This document shows, one piece after another, positions 28,662 to 38,163 of a stretch of DNA of 64,000 bases. Within the stretch, counting starts at the first letter, position 1. Each line of letters starts with the position of its first letter. The DNA lies in contig NZ_JACVAB010000001.1 in the NCBI RefSeq assembly GCF_014851585.1, forward strand, positions 558,001 through 622,000. The letters run 5' to 3'. The notes below the pieces were generated by a model. The model saw only the letters and a list, made by a program, of their open reading frames with translations, did no database searches and had not been told where the DNA came from. The position numbers and the translations under genes were made by a program. This DNA comes from Agrobacterium sp. AGB01. Lineage in GTDB: Bacteria > Pseudomonadota > Alphaproteobacteria > Rhizobiales > Rhizobiaceae.

Positions 28662-29578
28662 TCTTTCACATGTCCGACAGCCTGTGTTTCTTTCAAAGCA
28701 CAGGCTGTTATCATCTCTGCCAATGCCGCCATGTCGTCCGCACGCGCGCTGGTGCGTCGCCAGGCAAGGCCAATCTGCCGGGATGGCTGCGGCTCGGCAA
28801 AGGCAACGATCCTCAGATTGTTGCGTTTGGTTTCCAAGGGTACCGCGATCTCCGGAATAAGCGTCATGCCCATATCGTGCGAAACCATCTGCAGCAGCGT
28901 GGTCATCGACGTTGCACCAAAATTCACCAGACTGCGTTTGCCGGCTGTGCCACACACCGCCAATGCCTGGTCGCGCAGGCAATGGCCTTCTTCCAGCAGC
29001 AGCAACCTGTCCATGTCGACCTGCGCTTCTGTCATCGGGGAGGAGAGCACGCTGTCCTCATTGCTGGCAACGGCCATGTAAAAGCGGTCCGTAAACAGCA
29101 CCTGGCTGGCAAGTGACTCGTCATCCAGCGGCAGAGCAGCAATCACCGCGTCCAACTTACCTTCAAGCAGGTCACTGCGCAGCCGGTCTGTGACGGCTTC
29201 CTTCAATTCGATTTCAATGCGTGGATAGGTTTGGCGCAGTCGCGGTATCAGTTGTGGCACAAGATAAGGTGCAATGGTTGGAATGATGCCGATACGAACT
29301 GGACCCTCCAGCACACCCGACCCCTTGCGGGCCGTTGCCTCAAGCCGATCGACCTCAGCGAGAATTGCCCGGGCATGCTGTAATATTTCCATGCCTTTTT
29401 GGGTTATAATGACCCCGCTGCGGCTCCGCTCTACTAGCTTTACGCCGAGATGGTTCTCCATCTCCATAATCTGGGCCGATAGCGCTGGTTGACTGATGTT
29501 GGCCGCACGGGCCGCTCTTCCAAAGTGAAGTGTGTTGGACAGAGTTTCAAAATACCGCATTTGCCGAAGTGTAATCAT
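28658..29578 (-). CDS. oxyR: LysR-type peroxide sensor OxyR
   Basis: The 306-residue regulator has an N-terminal winged HTH (ANISQPALSAQIMEMENHLG) and the inducer domain with both redox cysteines in GHCLRDQALAVC, equivalent to the Cys pair that forms a disulfide on exposure to hydrogen peroxide. An ATAG-N7-CTAT site lies directly before its start codon, and katA is divergent, the classic autoregulated pair. The presence of both cysteines supports true OxyR over a generic LysR. Confidence 0.95.
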   Translation of the reverse strand: MITLRQMRYFETLSNTLHFGRAARAANISQPALSAQIMEMENHLGVKLVERSRSGVIITQKGMEILQHARAILAEVDRLEATARKGSGVLEGPVRIGIIPTIAPYLVPQLIPRLRQTYPRIEIELKEAVTDRLRSDLLEGKLDAVIAALPLDDESLASQVLFTDRFYMAVASNEDSVLSSPMTEAQVDMDRLLLLEEGHCLRDQALAVCGTAGKRSLVNFGATSMTTLLQMVSHDMGMTLIPEIAVPLETKRNNLRIVAFAEPQPSRQIGLAWRRTSARADDMAALAEMITACALKETQAVGHVKD

Positions 29579-29579
29579 G

Positions 29580-29594
29580 ATAGGAAAATCCTAT
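29580..29594. promoter_or_regulatory. Probable OxyR-binding site between oxyR and katA
   Basis: ATAGGAAAATCCTAT is a perfect ATAG-N7-CTAT palindrome, the OxyR/LysR core, ending one base from the oxyR start codon. Its location suggests autorepression of oxyR and activation of katA. Confidence 0.75.
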
Positions 29595-29731
29595 CGAAAA
29601 TGAACGCAAATACAATTGGAAATTATAGAAAGGTGATGCCAAAAACCATTGTTAGAAGTATTCTAGGCAAGCGTCCGGCCTGATTGCCGGTGACTTGCTG
29701 CCATCGAGAGTGAACCCAAAAGGAGGAAATC

Positions 29732-31213
29732 TTGGCTGATCGCCCGACAATGACAACCAGCGCAGGATCACCAATTCCTGATAACCAGAATTCCCTGAGT
29801 GCAGGCGAGCGTGGCCCGCTTCTGCTGCAGGACTACCAGTTGATTGAAAAACTGGCGCATCAGAACCGTGAACGTATTCCGGAGCGTGCCGTTCACGCCA
29901 AGGGTTGGGGTGCCTATGGCACGCTGAAGATCACTGGCGATATCTCTCGTTACACAAAGGCCAAGGCGTTGCAGCCGGGCACTGAAACGCCGCTGATCCT
30001 GCGCTTCTCCACCGTGGCCGGTGAGCAGGGCGCCGCCGACGCCGAACGTGATGTGCGCGGTTTTGCCATCAAGTTCTACACCGAAGAAGGCAACTGGGAT
30101 CTCGTTGGCAACAATACGCCGGTGTTCTTTGTGCGCGATCCGGTCAAGTTCCCTGATTTCATCCACACGCAGAAACGTCATCCGCGCACAAATATGCGTT
30201 CGGCAACTGCCATGTGGGATTTCTGGTCGCTATCGCCTGAAAGCCTGCATCAGGTCACGATCCTGATGTCCGACCGTGGTCTGCCAACCGACGTTCGTCA
30301 CATCAATGGTTATGGTTCACATACCTATTCCTTCTGGAATGATGCCGGTGAACGCTACTGGGTAAAGTTCCACTTCAAGACCCAGCAGGGCCACAAGCAC
30401 TGGACCAATGAAGAGGCCGAAACCGTCATCGGTAAAACCCGCGAGTCGACGCAGGAAGACCTATTCAACGCGCTGGAAGCCGGTGAATATCCGCGTTGGA
30501 CTGTACAGGTTCAGATCATGCCGGAACTGGATGCCGAAAAGACAACCTATAACCCGTTCGATCTGACCAAGGTCTGGCCACATGCCGAGTACCCACCGAT
30601 CGATATCGGCGTGATGGAGCTGAACCGTAACCCGGACAACTACTTCACCGAAATCGAAAACGCTGCCTTCTCGCCGTCCAACATCGTGCCAGGCATCGGT
30701 TATTCGCCAGACAAGATGCTGCAGGCGCGCGTGTTCTCTTATGCGGACGCCCACCGTCACCGCCTCGGTACCCACTACGAGAACATTCCGGTCAACGCTC
30801 CGAAGTGTCCCGTGCATCACTACCATCGCGATGGTCAGATGAATACTCACGGTGGTATCAAGACCGGTAACCCGGATGCCTATTACGAGCCAAACTCGTT
30901 TAATGGCCCGGTAGAACAGCCGGCTGCAAAAGAGCCGCCACTGCGTATCTCCGGTGATGCCGCTCGTTACAACCACCGTATCGGCAACGACGATTACAGC
31001 CAGCCGCGCGCGCTCTTCAACCTGTTCGATGCAGGCCAGAAGCAGCGCCTTTTTTCGAACATAGCTGCAGCCATGGGTGGTGTGCCGGGCTTTATCGTTG
31101 AGCGCCAGCTTGCGCATTTCCGCCAGGTTCATCCGGACTATGAAGCCGGTGTAAGAGCTGTCCTCAAGGCCGCTCACGGTTATCAGGCCGATACTATCAG
31201 CGCGGCCGAGTGA
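29732..31213 (+). CDS. katA: Monofunctional heme catalase
   Basis: The 493-residue enzyme starts at TTG 29732 behind AGGAGGAAA. It carries the catalase active-site segment [15 protein letters not shown] (catalytic His), the [17 protein letters not shown] motif with [19 protein letters not shown], and the proximal heme motif [14 protein letters not shown] with the ligand Tyr. Small-subunit, NADPH-type length. It decomposes hydrogen peroxide and is divergent from oxyR with a shared operator. Confidence 0.96.
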   Translation: MADRPTMTTSAGSPIPDNQNSLSAGERGPLLLQDYQLIEKLAHQNRERIPERAVHAKGWGAYGTLKITGDISRYTKAKALQPGTETPLILRFSTVAGEQGAADAERDVRGFAIKFYTEEGNWDLVGNNTPVFFVRDPVKFPDFIHTQKRHPRTNMRSATAMWDFWSLSPESLHQVTILMSDRGLPTDVRHINGYGSHTYSFWNDAGERYWVKFHFKTQQGHKHWTNEEAETVIGKTRESTQEDLFNALEAGEYPRWTVQVQIMPELDAEKTTYNPFDLTKVWPHAEYPPIDIGVMELNRNPDNYFTEIENAAFSPSNIVPGIGYSPDKMLQARVFSYADAHRHRLGTHYENIPVNAPKCPVHHYHRDGQMNTHGGIKTGNPDAYYEPNSFNGPVEQPAAKEPPLRISGDAARYNHRIGNDDYSQPRALFNLFDAGQKQRLFSNIAAAMGGVPGFIVERQLAHFRQVHPDYEAGVRAVLKAAHGYQADTISAAE

Positions 31214-31237
31214 GACTAAACTGCCAGTTGAAAACGG

Positions 31238-31266
31238 AAAGCCGGGCTTTTGTCCGGCTTTTTGCT
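31238..31266 (+). terminator. Rho-independent terminator of katA
   Basis: AAAGCCGG (31238-31245) pairs with CCGGCTTT (31254-31261), with loop GCTTTTGT and following T-tract. Confidence 0.85.
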
Positions 31267-31358
31267 GTTTTCATTAAAAAGCCCGCAACGCAGTTCAACT
31301 TTCGTCAAAAAAGCTCATGCCATATCGCAACCATTGTGGTGGCAAGGGAGCTACCCGC

Positions 31359-32000
31359 ATGTGTTTCAGGACGGGAAACAATATGCCAAGACGTGGTACG
31401 CCAGAACGCATTGAACCAAGAAAAACGCCACAACAGGATCGCAGCATCCAGCGCGTTAATGCCATTCTTGAATCGGCAACCAGACTGATTACCAAAAGCG
31501 GTGTCAGTTCCCTGACCATGACCGCTCTCGCCAAAGAGGCCGGTATTCCAATTGGGTCGATCTACCAATATTTTCCTGAAAAAGCCGCCATCCTGCGTGC
31601 GCTGTTCGACATGATCTCGAACCGTGTCGAAGATCATGTCATTCGGTCGCTGGACGAGGCGACGTCACTGGATGAACTGAAACAGCACGTTTTCGTTTTA
31701 ATTGATTGGTATTATCAGGAGTGCCGCGAAAACCCCATCTATCTCAGCATCTGGCTGAGCATGGAGATGGACAAGGCGCTGGCCAGGTTGAACATTGACC
31801 AAAGCTATCGGTTGGCAGAGATTTTCATCCGTTACACCTCATCATTGCGCAGTCCACGTCCGGGCGAAGATTATGAAGCCCGCTGTAAACTACTCAGCTA
31901 TTTTCTCGGCTCCTGCATGCGCTTGTCGCTGCTGAGTGATCAGGATGAGGCGCAACGTCTGTTGGCGGAGTGCAAGGTGCTGATCGGTGAAAGCATCTAA
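31359..32000 (+). CDS. TetR-family transcriptional regulator
   Basis: From ATG 31359 (GGGAG eight bases upstream) the protein has 213 residues; ATG 31383 (MPRRGTPERIEPRKTPQQDR) is an alternative that better matches usual TetR starts. The HTH is clear: AILESATRLITKSG, then LTMTALAKEAGIPIGSIYQY FPEKAAIL. The rest is the helical ligand and dimer domain, with no recognised ligand signature. It stands alone after the katA terminator, so its targets are not evident. Confidence 0.88.
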   Translation: MCFRTGNNMPRRGTPERIEPRKTPQQDRSIQRVNAILESATRLITKSGVSSLTMTALAKEAGIPIGSIYQYFPEKAAILRALFDMISNRVEDHVIRSLDEATSLDELKQHVFVLIDWYYQECRENPIYLSIWLSMEMDKALARLNIDQSYRLAEIFIRYTSSLRSPRPGEDYEARCKLLSYFLGSCMRLSLLSDQDEAQRLLAECKVLIGESI

Positions 32001-32018
32001 CACCGTTCAGACCGTCGC

Positions 32019-32972
32019 TCACCAACCCGGCAGCATATGTCCGGCCCGCAGCCTCGGCATCTTCGGATAACTTTTGACATCACTATCCAGATCATCGGTT
32101 GCCACAGCCGTCAGTGAAATATTGTCGAGGCAGGCCGAGATATGGTCGGTAATGGCGTTGGCAAGTGACGGCGAAATGCCCGGACGTTTCATCAGGCCGA
32201 TTTGAACGGGCGGAAGTGGCGGGAAGCCATCACTGGCGGTCAGTACCTTCATGCCGGTCCTTAAAGCCGATTCCGGCAGGACCGAAACCGCCATGCCTGC
32301 GAGAACCGCTGAAGCGATAACCGTAGACGACCAACTGGTAAACAGAACCTGATAATCGCGACCATCGGCATCCAGCGCTGAACAGGCAAGCTGGCGCCAG
32401 TGACAGTCACGACGGCCCACGGCAAGCGGTACCGGCGCATTGTCGCGCAAGGGATGGTTGGCGGAGGCCACCCAGCAAAGCGGTTCGGTGCGCACCACGT
32501 CAGAAATACGGGCGCGGGGATTATGCGTCACCAGTGCTATATCAAGTTCGCCACGGGCCATTTTTTCCGCCAGGCTGACGGATGGTTCGCAGACAATGTA
32601 AAGTTCGACATTGGGGTGTGTCTTGGCAAAACGGCCGATAATTTCTGGCATGTACCGGTCGGCGTAGTCGTCAGGTGTGCCGATGCGCAATGTGCCTTCC
32701 AGACGATTATCATCGAAAGCTGCGATTGCCTCATCATTCAGACGAATGATGCGCCGCGCATAATTCATCAGCTTCTCACCTTCGTTGGTCAGGCGGTTGC
32801 CGCGCCCGTCCTTGGTGAACAGCTGTTTGCCGATCCGCTCCTCAAGACGGCGCATCTGCATGGACACCGCAGATTGCGTTTTGAAAATACGATCCGCAGC
32901 CTTGGTGAAGCTGCCTGTATCCACGATGGCGATAAATGTGTGTAGCTGATCGATATCAAGCGGGGCGGACAT
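32019..32972 (-). CDS. LysR-type regulator, VtlR/LsrB-like
   Basis: The 317-residue protein from ATG 32972 begins MSAPLDIDQLHTFIAIVDTG, followed by KTQSAVSMQMRRLEERIGKQ, closely resembling VtlR (Brucella) and LsrB (Sinorhizobium, Agrobacterium). Those regulators control small DUF1127 proteins, AbcR-type sRNAs, and lipopolysaccharide and redox genes, and are needed in host infection. Here a DUF1127 gene is divergent across a region with two inverted repeats, supporting that assignment. The symbol is left blank because orthology is judged by recalled similarity only. Confidence 0.85.
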   Translation of the reverse strand: MSAPLDIDQLHTFIAIVDTGSFTKAADRIFKTQSAVSMQMRRLEERIGKQLFTKDGRGNRLTNEGEKLMNYARRIIRLNDEAIAAFDDNRLEGTLRIGTPDDYADRYMPEIIGRFAKTHPNVELYIVCEPSVSLAEKMARGELDIALVTHNPRARISDVVRTEPLCWVASANHPLRDNAPVPLAVGRRDCHWRQLACSALDADGRDYQVLFTSWSSTVIASAVLAGMAVSVLPESALRTGMKVLTASDGFPPLPPVQIGLMKRPGISPSLANAITDHISACLDNISLTAVATDDLDSDVKSYPKMPRLRAGHMLPGW

Positions 32973-32989
32973 GGTGCATCCCATAAGAA

Positions 32990-33066
32990 CCATTGATGAC
33001 TAACATTAAAAACATTCGTTGGACTGATCAATGGGGCTGCGTCATTAAAGGTGCAACTAAATGACG
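32990..33066. promoter_or_regulatory. Two inverted repeats in the LysR/DUF1127 divergent region
   Basis: CCATTGAT (32990-32997) is repeated inverted as ATCAATGG (33027-33034), and CGTCATT (33040-33046) as AATGACG (33060-33066). Both are perfect and lie between the two starts, the expected operator position for a LysR regulator acting on itself and on the DUF1127 gene. Confidence 0.5.
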
Positions 33067-33118
33067 ATCAGGACAGTAAGCCTGATGGTCGCAATCGTGC
33101 CAAGGAAAGGATCTCATC

Positions 33119-33415
33119 ATGAGCACGGCAGACCAGATTATTGCAAGCGGTATTTGCCAGCCGGAAAAGCGTGTCGAACTACGCAATGTTTCCCGCTTCG
33201 GCATGCGCGTGAATATGGTTTGGCGCAACCTCGTGACCCGTTTCCAGGTCAACCGCCTGACCGATCTCGATGATCGAATGTTGGCAGATATCGGTATTGT
33301 TCGTCAGGACGTACTAAAAGCCCTGAATGTGGGCTTGCTAGATGACCCCGCTCAGCAGTTAATAAAGGCAGCGGAAGTGCACGCGACCCAACGGTTCGCT
33401 CGCAAGACGCTCTGA
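33119..33415 (+). CDS. DUF1127-containing protein
   Basis: The 98-residue protein carries the DUF1127 core at about residues 32-67 (VWRNLVTRFQVNRLTDLDDR, then MLADIGIVRQDV), preceded by a basic N-terminus. DUF1127 proteins are arginine-rich helical proteins. In Agrobacterium and Brucella, members are targets of VtlR and act in RNA turnover and fucose or phosphate physiology. The ribosome site is AAAGGA before ATG 33119, and a strong terminator follows. Confidence 0.9.
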   Translation: MSTADQIIASGICQPEKRVELRNVSRFGMRVNMVWRNLVTRFQVNRLTDLDDRMLADIGIVRQDVLKALNVGLLDDPAQQLIKAAEVHATQRFARKTL

Positions 33416-33461
33416 TTTTTTGAGTTTTCCCCGCAGGGTGATTGCCAATAGCCCTGCTTTT

Positions 33462-33498
33462 GCCCGGTGCCAGGCTATGCCGCACCGGGCTTTTTTTG
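33462..33498 (+). terminator. Rho-independent terminator of the DUF1127 gene
   Basis: GCCCGGTGC (33462-33470) pairs with GCACCGGGC (33482-33490), followed by TTTTTTT. An additional GCAGGG/CCCTGC hairpin lies just upstream at about 33433-33457. Confidence 0.9.
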
Positions 33499-33564
33499 TG
33501 CCCGGTGTAGCAAATTGTCTTGCCGGTTCAATGGGTTCAATGAGCCAACACTGCTGACGCAAAT

Positions 33565-34938
33565 TCAGTACTGGTATTCTTCGTAAGCCGGATCAACCGA
33601 CTGGTTCCAGCGGCCGTTATAGGCAGACAGCATGTCTTCTGCGAGTGTGGTCTTCTTGGCGATAACTTCATCAAGAGTGGACAGGAAAACTGTTTCGTCC
33701 TGACCTTCCGCGTTCAGTCTGTTGCGGTTTTTCAGGCCAAGGTGAGAAATTTTCAGAACTTCACGACCAATATCCAGCAGGCTATGGCCGGTAATTTCTG
33801 CCTTCAGTGCCTTGGTCGGCACATCGTCACGCAACTGATTGACCTGCTCGAACGACCAGTCCTTGGTCAGTTCATCGGCAGCCGACAGGGCCTCGTCGTC
33901 ATAAAGTAGACCCACCCAGAAAGCCGGCAACGCACAGATTCTGCGCCATGGGCCACCGTCTGCACCACGCATTTCAAGAAAACGCTTGAGGCGAACGTCC
34001 GGAAACAGCGTCGAGAGATGGTTTGTCCAGTCACCGAGTGTTGGCTGCCAGTCGGCAATTTCACCCTTCAATGCGCCATTCATGAACTGGCGGAAGGTGA
34101 TGTGTGTGCAGTTGTGATATTTTCCGTCACGCACGACGAAATACATCGGCACATCCAGCGCCCATTCGACATAGTGGTGGAAGCCGAAATCTTCTTTCAG
34201 GCTAAAGGGTAGGATGCCGGAGCGGTTGTTGTCCGTATCGCGCCAGATATCGCCACGCCATGAGAGCTGACCATTCGGCTTGCCCTCGGTAAATGGCGAG
34301 GAGGCGAACAGGGCAGTTGCGAGTGACTGCAACTTCATGCTGACGCGCATCTTGCGACGCATATCCGCTTCCGACGAGAAGTCGAGGTTCACCTGAATGG
34401 TGCAGGTCCGGTACATCATGTCCAGACCCTTGCTGCCGACCTTCGGCATGTAGTCGGTCATGATGGCATAACGGGACTTAGGCATGCGCGGTGTGTCGGC
34501 AAAGCTCCAGGATGGCGTACCGCCCATACCCAGAAAACGAATGCCCAGCGGCTCTGCAATGTCACGTAGCACGGCAAGATGCTGGTTGGATTCCTTGCAG
34601 GTCTCGTGAATATTTTCCAGCGGTGCACCGGAAAGTTCAAACTGGCCACCTGGTTCGATGGAAATGGCGCCCATGCCGGTGGGTTCGGCAAGGCCGATGA
34701 TGTTTTCGCCGTCCATGATTGGTTCCCAGCCTAGCCGGGATTCCATGCCCTTCAGCAGGGCGGAAATGCTCGCGTCGCCAAAATAGGGCACAGGCTTATG
34801 TGTGTCGCGAAAAAACACGAACTTCTCGTGTTCAGTCCCGATGCGGAATTTCTCAACCGGCTTGTTGCCGCCTGCCAGATAGTCTGTCAGTTCCTGTTTT
34901 GAGGAGATCGGGGTCTGATCGGTAGTATCGCGAGCCAT
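33565..34938 (-). CDS. gshA: Glutamate-cysteine ligase
   Basis: The 457-residue enzyme starts at ATG 34938 (MARDTTDQTPISSKQELTDY), preferred over a longer frame because of the known alphaproteobacterial N-terminus and an AAGG upstream. It makes gamma-glutamylcysteine, the first and limiting step of glutathione synthesis. It is of the plant/alphaproteobacterial type (GCS2-like): FRIGTEHEKFVF, GAISIEPGGQFELSGAP and RTCTIQVNLDFSSEADM carry the conserved Glu, Arg and metal-binding residues. It is last in a run of minus-strand genes after rsmE. Confidence 0.95.
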   Translation of the reverse strand: MARDTTDQTPISSKQELTDYLAGGNKPVEKFRIGTEHEKFVFFRDTHKPVPYFGDASISALLKGMESRLGWEPIMDGENIIGLAEPTGMGAISIEPGGQFELSGAPLENIHETCKESNQHLAVLRDIAEPLGIRFLGMGGTPSWSFADTPRMPKSRYAIMTDYMPKVGSKGLDMMYRTCTIQVNLDFSSEADMRRKMRVSMKLQSLATALFASSPFTEGKPNGQLSWRGDIWRDTDNNRSGILPFSLKEDFGFHHYVEWALDVPMYFVVRDGKYHNCTHITFRQFMNGALKGEIADWQPTLGDWTNHLSTLFPDVRLKRFLEMRGADGGPWRRICALPAFWVGLLYDDEALSAADELTKDWSFEQVNQLRDDVPTKALKAEITGHSLLDIGREVLKISHLGLKNRNRLNAEGQDETVFLSTLDEVIAKKTTLAEDMLSAYNGRWNQSVDPAYEEYQY

Positions 34939-35065
34939 TGATGTAACCTTACTGCGCAACGTCTGTCTGTCATTCAAAAAGCCAGATAGGGCGGGACGAT
35001 AGCCTCTGCAAATGAATTTCTTTCAATCATGGTTTAATGCCGATAATCGCCATCGACAGGATTGA

Positions 35066-35803
35066 TTATTGCCAGTCTCCGATGGCCGCCTGAATAACCG
35101 CAAGTGCGGCAACAGCAGCCGTATCCGCCCGCAAAATCCGTGGGCCGAGTGGTATCGGCGTCACGCTTTGGTGGTTGCGAAGCAGCTGTCTTTCTTCTTC
35201 GGAAAAGCCGCCTTCCGGGCCAATCAACAGCGCAAGTTGGCGCTCCTTGATACGTGACAGAACGGGCAGGGGGTTCTGGCCCTCGTCGCCTTCATCGCAA
35301 TAAATGATGCGGCGTGACGATGGCCAGTTCTCCAGAAGCTCACGCAGCTTCACTGGCTGCTGCACCTGCGGAATGGCCAAGATGCCGCACTGTTCGGAGG
35401 CTTCGATTGCGTTGGCCTGCAAACGTTCCAGATTGTTGATCTTGCCCTGTACATGCTGCGTCATCACCGGTTGCAGAATGCCCGCACCCATTTCGACAGC
35501 CTTCTGGATCAGGTAATCGATACGGCCAACTTTCAACGGGGCGAAAAGATAATGCAGATCGCAGGGCGCTGGCTGCGGCCGGGTCTGTTCTTGCGGCACC
35601 AGCACGATTTTCTTTTTTGACGGGAAGGCCAGACGCGCTTTCCACTCGCCATCACGGCCGTTAAAAATCAGCACCTCTGCGCCGTCCGTCATGCGCAGCA
35701 CATTGGCCAGATAGTTGAACTGTTCACTGCTGGCGGCAATACCGGTGCCGAGGATAATGGCATCCTCGACATAAAGACGTTGCATGCGAAAATTGGCGCG
35801 CAT
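35066..35803 (-). CDS. rsmE: 16S rRNA (uracil-1498 N3) methyltransferase
   Basis: The 245-residue SPOUT enzyme has the N-terminal PUA-like part ([16 protein letters not shown]) and the trefoil-knot SAM site [19 protein letters not shown] and [20 protein letters not shown]. It methylates U1498 in the decoding region of 16S rRNA. It begins 19 bp after the PiT transporter gene ends and lies upstream of gshA with a 127-bp gap. Confidence 0.95.
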   Translation of the reverse strand: MRANFRMQRLYVEDAIILGTGIAASSEQFNYLANVLRMTDGAEVLIFNGRDGEWKARLAFPSKKKIVLVPQEQTRPQPAPCDLHYLFAPLKVGRIDYLIQKAVEMGAGILQPVMTQHVQGKINNLERLQANAIEASEQCGILAIPQVQQPVKLRELLENWPSSRRIIYCDEGDEGQNPLPVLSRIKERQLALLIGPEGGFSEEERQLLRNHQSVTPIPLGPRILRADTAAVAALAVIQAAIGDWQ

Positions 35804-35822
35804 TTTCTGCTCTTACATTCCG

Positions 35823-37325
35823 TTATATGAAGAGCCGGAACATAACCCAATAAAGCCAGGCTGCAAGAGTGGCGCTTGCAGGAACCGTTATCATCCAGGC
35901 CGCAATGATGGTCATGAAATGCGAACGGCGCACCAGATAACGTCTGCGCATTTCCACGGTGTCCGTTTCAAACACATTGTCGGTTACGCGGATCGGCTGT
36001 GCACGCACCGTAAGTTTACGGCGCTTTGAATTGCGGGTGTACCACTCACGGAAAAAGCCGACCCCAAACACCGCTCCGACGGCGGTATGTGTGGTACTGA
36101 CCGGCATGCCGAGCCAGGATGCCAAGAGAACGGTCAGCGCTGTTGCGAGGGAAACGCAGAAAGCGCGCATCGGGTTAAGCTTGGTAATCTGTTCACCAAC
36201 CAACCGGATCAGGCGCGGCCCGAACAGCAGAATACCGCAGGACAGCCCAAATGCGCCGATCAGCATGACCCACAACGGCACGTCAACGTCATTGCTCATC
36301 GAGTTGTTCTGCACGGCCTGTACGATTGCAGCCAAGGGGCCGACCGCATTGGATACGTCGTTTGCACCATGAGAGAAAGACAGCAACGCAGCAGAAAAAA
36401 TCAGCGGTATCTGAAACAACTGGCGCAGGGACTGATTGCGGTTTTCAAGCCCTATCGACTGCTTATTGACAAAGGGTGCGCTGGCAAGCCAGGTAAGACC
36501 CGCACATAGCAATCCGATTAACAAAGAGGTGCCAACAGAAATCTGCACGATTTGCTGTACGCCGATCAGGGCCAGATAGCTCGCAAATACACCGGCCAGA
36601 ATTGCCGACAGGATAGGCACCCAGAAACGTGCCGCTGCAACCTTGTCGGTGCGGTAGATGATGAATTCCTTGATGAAGGCCAGGAATGCGATGGCAACCA
36701 GTCCGCCCAACAACGGAGAGACCATCCATCCTGCGGCAATGCGCGCCATGGCAATCCAGTCAACGGCGTCAAGGCCGGACGCTGCAATGCCTGCACCGGC
36801 AACACCGCCAACAATCGCGTGCGTGGTAGAAATTGGTGCTTTTAGCCAAGTCGCGAGATTGACCCACAAGGCCGCCGCCAGCAGGGCTGCCATCATGATC
36901 CAGACGAGGACGTCGGCATTGGCGACGTCGGACGTGTCGATAATTCCGCTGGAAATCGTGTGCACAACTCCGCCGCCCGCTAAAAGCGCGCCGGCAATTT
37001 CAAAAACGGCCGCAAGCACAAGTGCTGCGCCCATGCTGATGGCTTTTGCGCCTACCGCCGGTCCAACATTGTTGGTCACGTCGTTGGCGCCGATATTGAC
37101 GGCCATGTAGGCTCCGACAGCACCAGCCGCGATAATGATCCAGACCCCCGGGCTATTGCTGACCGACGCACCCGCAAAGAAACCTGCAACGATTAGAAAC
37201 AGCGTTGCGGTGGCATAGTTCGCAAATTGCCTGGCAAGATAATGGGTCGCCGCCTCGACATTGGTCAGCTTGTCTAGGTCTTTGTCCAGTGTACGTTTTG
37301 TTAAGTCTGGCAATTCCATAGCCAT
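35823..37325 (-). CDS. pit: PiT-family inorganic phosphate transporter
   Basis: The 500-residue protein starts at ATG 37325 (MAMELPDLTK) behind AGAGGTGACG; the frame also allows GTG 37331. It has about ten to twelve spans and two copies of the PiT signature, NIGANDVTNNVGPAVGAKA near residue 80 and SHGANDVSNAVGPLA near residue 319. These inverted-repeat signatures form the sodium- or proton-coupled phosphate site. It is the low-affinity route for phosphate and divalent metal-phosphate. Confidence 0.93.
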   Translation of the reverse strand: MAMELPDLTKRTLDKDLDKLTNVEAATHYLARQFANYATATLFLIVAGFFAGASVSNSPGVWIIIAAGAVGAYMAVNIGANDVTNNVGPAVGAKAISMGAALVLAAVFEIAGALLAGGGVVHTISSGIIDTSDVANADVLVWIMMAALLAAALWVNLATWLKAPISTTHAIVGGVAGAGIAASGLDAVDWIAMARIAAGWMVSPLLGGLVAIAFLAFIKEFIIYRTDKVAAARFWVPILSAILAGVFASYLALIGVQQIVQISVGTSLLIGLLCAGLTWLASAPFVNKQSIGLENRNQSLRQLFQIPLIFSAALLSFSHGANDVSNAVGPLAAIVQAVQNNSMSNDVDVPLWVMLIGAFGLSCGILLFGPRLIRLVGEQITKLNPMRAFCVSLATALTVLLASWLGMPVSTTHTAVGAVFGVGFFREWYTRNSKRRKLTVRAQPIRVTDNVFETDTVEMRRRYLVRRSHFMTIIAAWMITVPASATLAAWLYWVMFRLFI

Positions 37326-37390
37326 CGTCACCTCTATGCCGGGTATCCTTTCATCCGTGGTTCAGGCGGCTTAAGGGAGGGTAGGAAAAC

Positions 37391-37447
37391 TCATGATAAC
37401 ACGAGGCCTGCGAACGGAGCGCCAGGATAAAGCATTCGTTATCATGA
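37391..37447. promoter_or_regulatory. Perfect 10-bp inverted repeat upstream of the PiT gene
   Basis: TCATGATAAC (37391-37400) and GTTATCATGA (37438-37447) flank 37 bp, with the left arm 66 bp upstream of the transporter start. The core ATGATAAC/GTTATCAT has no match to a Pho box as I know it. It may be a regulator's two half-sites or a long hairpin. Confidence 0.45.
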
Positions 37448-37516
37448 TGGGGAATATCGGTTAGTTTATGGAGCCCGCAAAATCAATATGGACGGCCCCC
37501 AAAGTGGCTATTCTTA

Positions 37517-38035
37517 TCAGATTTTGGCTGGAATGACTGTAGAAATGCGTTTGCCGAAAGAACGAATAAGAGTTTTTAACTCCGGTTCGTTGACGCGGCT
37601 AGCAGCTTCTTCCACGGAAACCCATTCAAGTCTACGGCTGTTCTTTTCAGGGAAGTTCTTGATCAACTCTTCAACTTCCAGTGCATGAACTTGTACCTTG
37701 CAAAGAACATTCATGCCGTTGGACAGTTTTTTCTGGTATTCGTAGAAGCCGAGAATTTCTTTTTCGACCTTACCTTTTACGCCAGCTTCCTCATAGGCTT
37801 CCTGCGCAGCAACTGTATGTGCCTGCTTGCCTTCCATCGGCCAGCCCTTCGGAATAACCCAACGTCCGGTATCGCGGCTCGTCAGGACCAGGATCTCAAC
37901 GCCGCCCTGCTTTTTCTTGATCCGGTAACACAAAGCCGCATATTGCTGACGCGGTGGACGGCGCAGCATGAGATAAACGTCATTGGTCAATCGGCTAAGT
38001 AGGTTCAATAACGGAGTTTCCTTCCATTTGGGCAT
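37517..38035 (-). CDS. Nudix hydrolase
   Basis: The 172-residue protein has the Nudix core with WVIPKGWPMEGKQAHTVAAQ, then EAYEEAGVKG. The final E-x-x-E-E-x-G part is canonical but the usual R of the RE pair is Q, which is unusual. The fold with a preceding PRQQYAALCYRI strand resembles the DIPP-like or NUDT3-type alphaproteobacterial branch. It would cleave a nucleoside-diphosphate-linked or diphosphoinositol-type substrate; the identity is unknown. Confidence 0.88.
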   Translation of the reverse strand: MPKWKETPLLNLLSRLTNDVYLMLRRPPRQQYAALCYRIKKKQGGVEILVLTSRDTGRWVIPKGWPMEGKQAHTVAAQEAYEEAGVKGKVEKEILGFYEYQKKLSNGMNVLCKVQVHALEVEELIKNFPEKNSRRLEWVSVEEAASRVNEPELKTLIRSFGKRISTVIPAKI

Positions 38036-38163
38036 GCTTAAATATAAGCGATGTCGAATATTATGCGCAAATCATGAAAATACGATGATTCTCGATAGTC
38101 TGCGCTTGGAAAAGGACCGTCAATATCCTGTTTGCGCCATTCCGACGACGTTCCACCGGAAAT

